Below are positions 5,117-7,768 of a DNA stretch of 7,768 bases, piece by piece. This DNA is from a bacterium (GTDB lineage: Bacteria > Patescibacteriota > Gracilibacteria > JAUYGZ01 > DAOVYC01): positions 1 through 7,768 of the forward strand of contig DAOVYC010000026.1 in the NCBI GenBank assembly GCA_030635805.1. Reading direction: 5' to 3'. A program made the position numbers and the translations under genes. Below the pieces are notes generated by a model that made no database searches, was not told the DNA's origin, and saw nothing but the letters and a program-made list of their open reading frames with translations. Each line of letters starts with the position of its first letter. Position 1 is the first letter of the stretch.

Positions 5117-6907
5117 TTATTCAGTTTCCAGCATCACCGAAGTTGTCTTCTGATTCTGAATCTCCACTATAAAACTTTTCTGACTAACCCCATCCTCGGA
5201 AAAAACCTGCACACTATAAAATCCCACCGGCAACGTCACCAAAAAACTTCCGTCTTCATCGGTCTCCACTGTCCGGAGCAAAACATCAGCATCCAAGGTC
5301 ACCTGCGCATCTTCATTATCACTGGTAGGAAGAAGCTCATTCTCCTTCGTGGAATATATTTGTACTTCGGCTTTTGACACCGGAGTTTCTCCGTCATTTT
5401 CAACGGTATAGCCTACCAGTTTTCCTCTCGATCCAACCAAACCTCCCTTGATCAGACGATACATCAAATCGGCCACCTCATCACGTGTCATTTCCGCGTC
5501 CGACAACACCCTATCATTCTCATCAGCGTCAAAAAGATTATTTGCATAGGCAAAGGCCATGTAATTCGTAAACCAGGTATCTTTCATAACATCACTATAA
5601 TTATTTGTCAGATCGGAAGTTTCCACATTTATCTTATTTATTTCCAAAGCAATTTTTAAAGCCGCTACTCTATTTACAGGTTGATCCGGTTTATAGTTAC
5701 CATCCGGATTACCTTTAATGATTCCTCCGTCCTTGGCAAAACGAACATATTTCGCATACCACTGATCGGAAGGAACATCCAAGAATCCAGTATCAACATT
5801 ACCGCCAATATCCGGAACCTCGATATTGCTTCCCAGAAAAAATATTTTTAAAACCTGCGCTCGGGTTACGGGACTCTTTGGGTAAAATAAACTTTTTCCC
5901 GTAACATCATCCTCATAGCCTCGAACAACACCATGTTTTCGAAGATAATTTATAGCAATACTTTTCGAATCACTGGGCAACACATCATCAAAATATTGAA
6001 CCGTGGAAAGATAATTTTCCCCCACGAAAATTCGAACCGCATCAGCTTCACTTCTTATTCCGTTTTCACTTACCACTACCAAATTAAATCTATAAACACC
6101 GGAAGCCGGAGGTGTGAACACCGGACGAGTAATGTCACTCGTATCATAAATAACCTCAGAAACAGGTCCTTCCACCAGCGTCCACTCAAAAACATCACCA
6201 TCATTAAATATCGAATTGAGACCATTTAGGGTTACCGGAACACTTTCAATTATATATTGATCTTCCCCCGCATTAGCCATTGGAAAAGACATGGATTCTT
6301 TGTAAGCCTCAAACTCCCACCATTTTGTAATCAAATCCGGTTCAATTGGTAACGGCGCAATCATATATCCCTGCGAATCCAATCGAGTCATTCGCTCTTT
6401 CGATAATATCAAATTTTGCCCGGTCTTTTCATGAAGCACGGAAACATTACCATCCAAAACTTTCACCGCTAAATCGTCATGCTCGGGTGAAATATACAAA
6501 AGAAACTCCCCTTCGGAAGATTCCAGAGACAACGATCCGAGAGAAATCGAAAAATCATCTCCTCCTTTCAAAACTTTTACCCAGACACTTCCCTGATCCA
6601 ATTCCAAAGCACTCTCCACCTTCAATTTTGAAAAAGGACGGAAATAAATATAGTATGAAGACATTGCCACTCGTGCTCCAAAATAATCTCCATCCACCAA
6701 AATATCCGAATTCGAGACCACCACATTTTTCTGATACTCATCACTCTCGTTCACTATTTCACTTACTTCCCCGCCCCGAAAAACTTTCACCTGTGATGCT
6801 GGCGGTAAAATAAAATTAACTATCAGTTCTTCCGCCTGAGCCTGAACCTGAGCTAAAGAACTCAGGAACAATACGACTAAAGACAATAGGACTGGAATCT
6901 TCTTCAT
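5117..6907 (-). CDS. Exported SLH surface protein with FecR-like and PKD-like domains
   Basis: A 596-residue secreted protein. The signal peptide is residues 1 to about 25 (MKKIPVLLSLVVLFL, then AQA). A FecR-like beta domain (about 41-180) shows the pattern LDQGSVWVKVL, then LESSEGEFLLYI, then VKVLDGNVSVL. A PKD-like Ig domain (about 210-296) begins ANAGEDQYI and includes YRFNLVVVSENG. Three S-layer homology domains follow at about 305-357, 375-422 and 436-487, each with its TRAE-type motif (VTRAQ, VNRVA, MTRDE) and its own FxDV or YSDV opening. The end (about 495-594) resembles a carboxypeptidase-regulatory or Cna-B-like beta domain (TDEDGSFLVTLPVGFYSVQV). SLH triplets normally bind secondary cell-wall polymer, so the protein is probably fixed to the cell envelope. 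No enzyme motif is seen. It is transcribed alone, divergent from folD and 164 nt from nusB. Confidence 0.88.
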   Translation of the reverse strand: MKKIPVLLSLVVLFLSSLAQVQAQAEELIVNFILPPASQVKVFRGGEVSEIVNESDEYQKNVVVSNSDILVDGDYFGARVAMSSYYIYFRPFSKLKVESALELDQGSVWVKVLKGGDDFSISLGSLSLESSEGEFLLYISPEHDDLAVKVLDGNVSVLHEKTGQNLILSKERMTRLDSQGYMIAPLPIEPDLITKWWEFEAYKESMSFPMANAGEDQYIIESVPVTLNGLNSIFNDGDVFEWTLVEGPVSEVIYDTSDITRPVFTPPASGVYRFNLVVVSENGIRSEADAVRIFVGENYLSTVQYFDDVLPSDSKSIAINYLRKHGVVRGYEDDVTGKSLFYPKSPVTRAQVLKIFFLGSNIEVPDIGGNVDTGFLDVPSDQWYAKYVRFAKDGGIIKGNPDGNYKPDQPVNRVAALKIALEINKINVETSDLTNNYSDVMKDTWFTNYMAFAYANNLFDADENDRVLSDAEMTRDEVADLMYRLIKGGLVGSRGKLVGYTVENDGETPVSKAEVQIYSTKENELLPTSDNEDAQVTLDADVLLRTVETDEDGSFLVTLPVGFYSVQVFSEDGVSQKSFIVEIQNQKTTSVMLETE

Positions 6908-7047
6908 AATAACTGATTAACTGTTTTGCTAGTCCGAGGATACTACATTCTGTTCCCCTAATAAATAATAATTAATAGTTAATAAATAATATTTTGTTTG
7001 CTTTTTTGTAAAAAAAAGAGCAAAATATAACCACTTTTCCCAAAAAT
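6908..7047. promoter_or_regulatory. AT-rich divergent intergenic region (SLH gene / folD)
   Basis: This 140-nt gap must hold the starts of transcription for both divergent genes. It contains a run of TAATAAAT-like sequence (6960-6990) and an A/T tract (7002-7018). Candidate -10 elements are TAGTAT on the - strand (6945-6940) and TATAAC on the + strand (7026-7031). Neither has a convincing -35 at normal spacing, so individual promoters are not called. Neither start codon has a Shine-Dalgarno sequence. Confidence 0.4.
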
Positions 7048-7768
7048 ATGCTCCTAGACGGCAAAAAAACAGCAAAAAATGTCCTAAAAAGAGTAAAACC
7101 ACGCCTTGAAAAGTTAAAAAAGCAAAATATCAATCCGAAAATGGCTATTATCATGGTGGGCAAGAATCCCGCCTCTTTATCCTATATCCGCCAAAAAAGA
7201 AAATTTTGTGAATCTGTTGGCGTCCTTTATGAACAACGGGATTTTGAAGAAAATATTACAACAAAAGAACTTATCAAAGAAATTGAAGATATAAATAAAA
7301 ACAATTCAATCCACGGGGTAATAGTCCAGCTCCCCTTGCCGGAACAGGTCAATGCTCCTCTTCTTTTTCGGGCTATCGACCCCGGAAAAGACGTTGATGG
7401 ATTTACCGCCTACAACATCGGTAAAATGTTTCTCAGTAAAGATTTTGAGCATCTCCCCCCTGCTACTCCAAAAGGAATTATTACCCTCTTGGATGAATAT
7501 CAGATTAATGTTGAAGGTAAAGAGGTGGTCGTAGTTGGTCATTCCAACATCGTTGGAAAACCTATCGCCATCATGCTCCTCAATAGAGGAGCTACTGTTA
7601 CCGTTTGTCATCTCAAAACCAAGGATTTGAAGGAACACGTTAAAAAAGCGGATATAGTTATAGTCGCGGCCGGTAAAGTTAATCTTATTACGGCCGACAT
7701 GGTTAAAGATGGTGTTGTTATCATCGACGTCGGAATCAATAAGATTAATGACCCCGATAAAGAAAAAG
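7048..7768 (+). CDS. folD: FolD: methylenetetrahydrofolate dehydrogenase/cyclohydrolase (3' end outside window)
   Basis: 240 residues are visible of a family usually near 280-300. The enzyme oxidises 5,10-methylene-THF to methenyl-THF with NAD(P)+ and hydrolyses that to 10-formyl-THF, feeding purine and initiator-tRNA formylation. The ATG at 7048 gives the typical start MLLDGKKTA. The folate and catalytic motifs are present: SYIRQKRKFCESVGV with Y46 and K50, VQLPLP with Q94, and PGKDVDGF with D117. The usual PCTP reads PATP (138-141). The Rossmann domain shows VVGHSNIVGKP (162-172) and ATVTVCHLKT (182-191). Here His165 and Leu189 replace the Arg and Ser that commonly contact the NADP 2'-phosphate, which may mean NAD use. 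It is divergent from the SLH gene. Confidence 0.95.
   Translation, partial: MLLDGKKTAKNVLKRVKPRLEKLKKQNINPKMAIIMVGKNPASLSYIRQKRKFCESVGVLYEQRDFEENITTKELIKEIEDINKNNSIHGVIVQLPLPEQVNAPLLFRAIDPGKDVDGFTAYNIGKMFLSKDFEHLPPATPKGIITLLDEYQINVEGKEVVVVGHSNIVGKPIAIMLLNRGATVTVCHLKTKDLKEHVKKADIVIVAAGKVNLITADMVKDGVVIIDVGINKINDPDKEK

Overview
The window looks like chromosomal DNA of a low-GC bacterium, most likely from the Candidate Phyla Radiation (Patescibacteria). That placement is inference. It rests on a cassette of small T4SS_pilin-type proteins, the lack of a Shine-Dalgarno sequence before all eight visible starts, and the AT-rich, repeat-peppered gaps. One pilin gene carries an in-frame TGA, and none of the eight complete genes ends in TGA. 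That would fit lineages that read UGA as glycine (Gracilibacteria and Absconditabacteria, code 25). However, it is the only in-frame TGA in about 2,390 coding codons, so a nonsense mutation, a sequencing error or true readthrough remain open.

Left part (1-3668, + strand): the 3' end of a long, very AT-rich coiled-coil gene with a beta-rich C-terminal region. It is followed by four consecutive genes for small secreted or membrane proteins of one design: signal peptide, variable extracytoplasmic segment, two transmembrane helices joined by a short charged loop. The first three genes are 2 nt apart and the fourth follows after 46 nt, so they read as one operon. They probably supply different pilin-like subunits for a type IV secretion or conjugation-like apparatus. 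The first of the four is split by the TGA.

Middle (3669-4952): a convergent gap with a 70-nt imperfect palindrome, then rnc (RNase III) and nusB on the - strand, 10 nt apart in the order nusB-rnc. The two proteins act on ribosomal RNA: NusB in antitermination of rRNA transcription, RNase III in cutting the precursor. A good sigma70-type promoter lies just upstream of nusB. Both genes carry the same 22-nt repeat at their 3' ends.

Right part (5117-7768): a 596-residue exported surface protein on the - strand with FecR-like, PKD-like, three SLH and a carboxypeptidase-regulatory-like domain. Divergent from it, across a 140-nt AT-rich gap, is folD (one-carbon metabolism), cut off by the window end. 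FolD has two substitutions where the NADP 2'-phosphate is usually held. No RNA genes, CRISPR arrays or insertion sequences were recognised, and no gene-free stretch reaches 300 nt.
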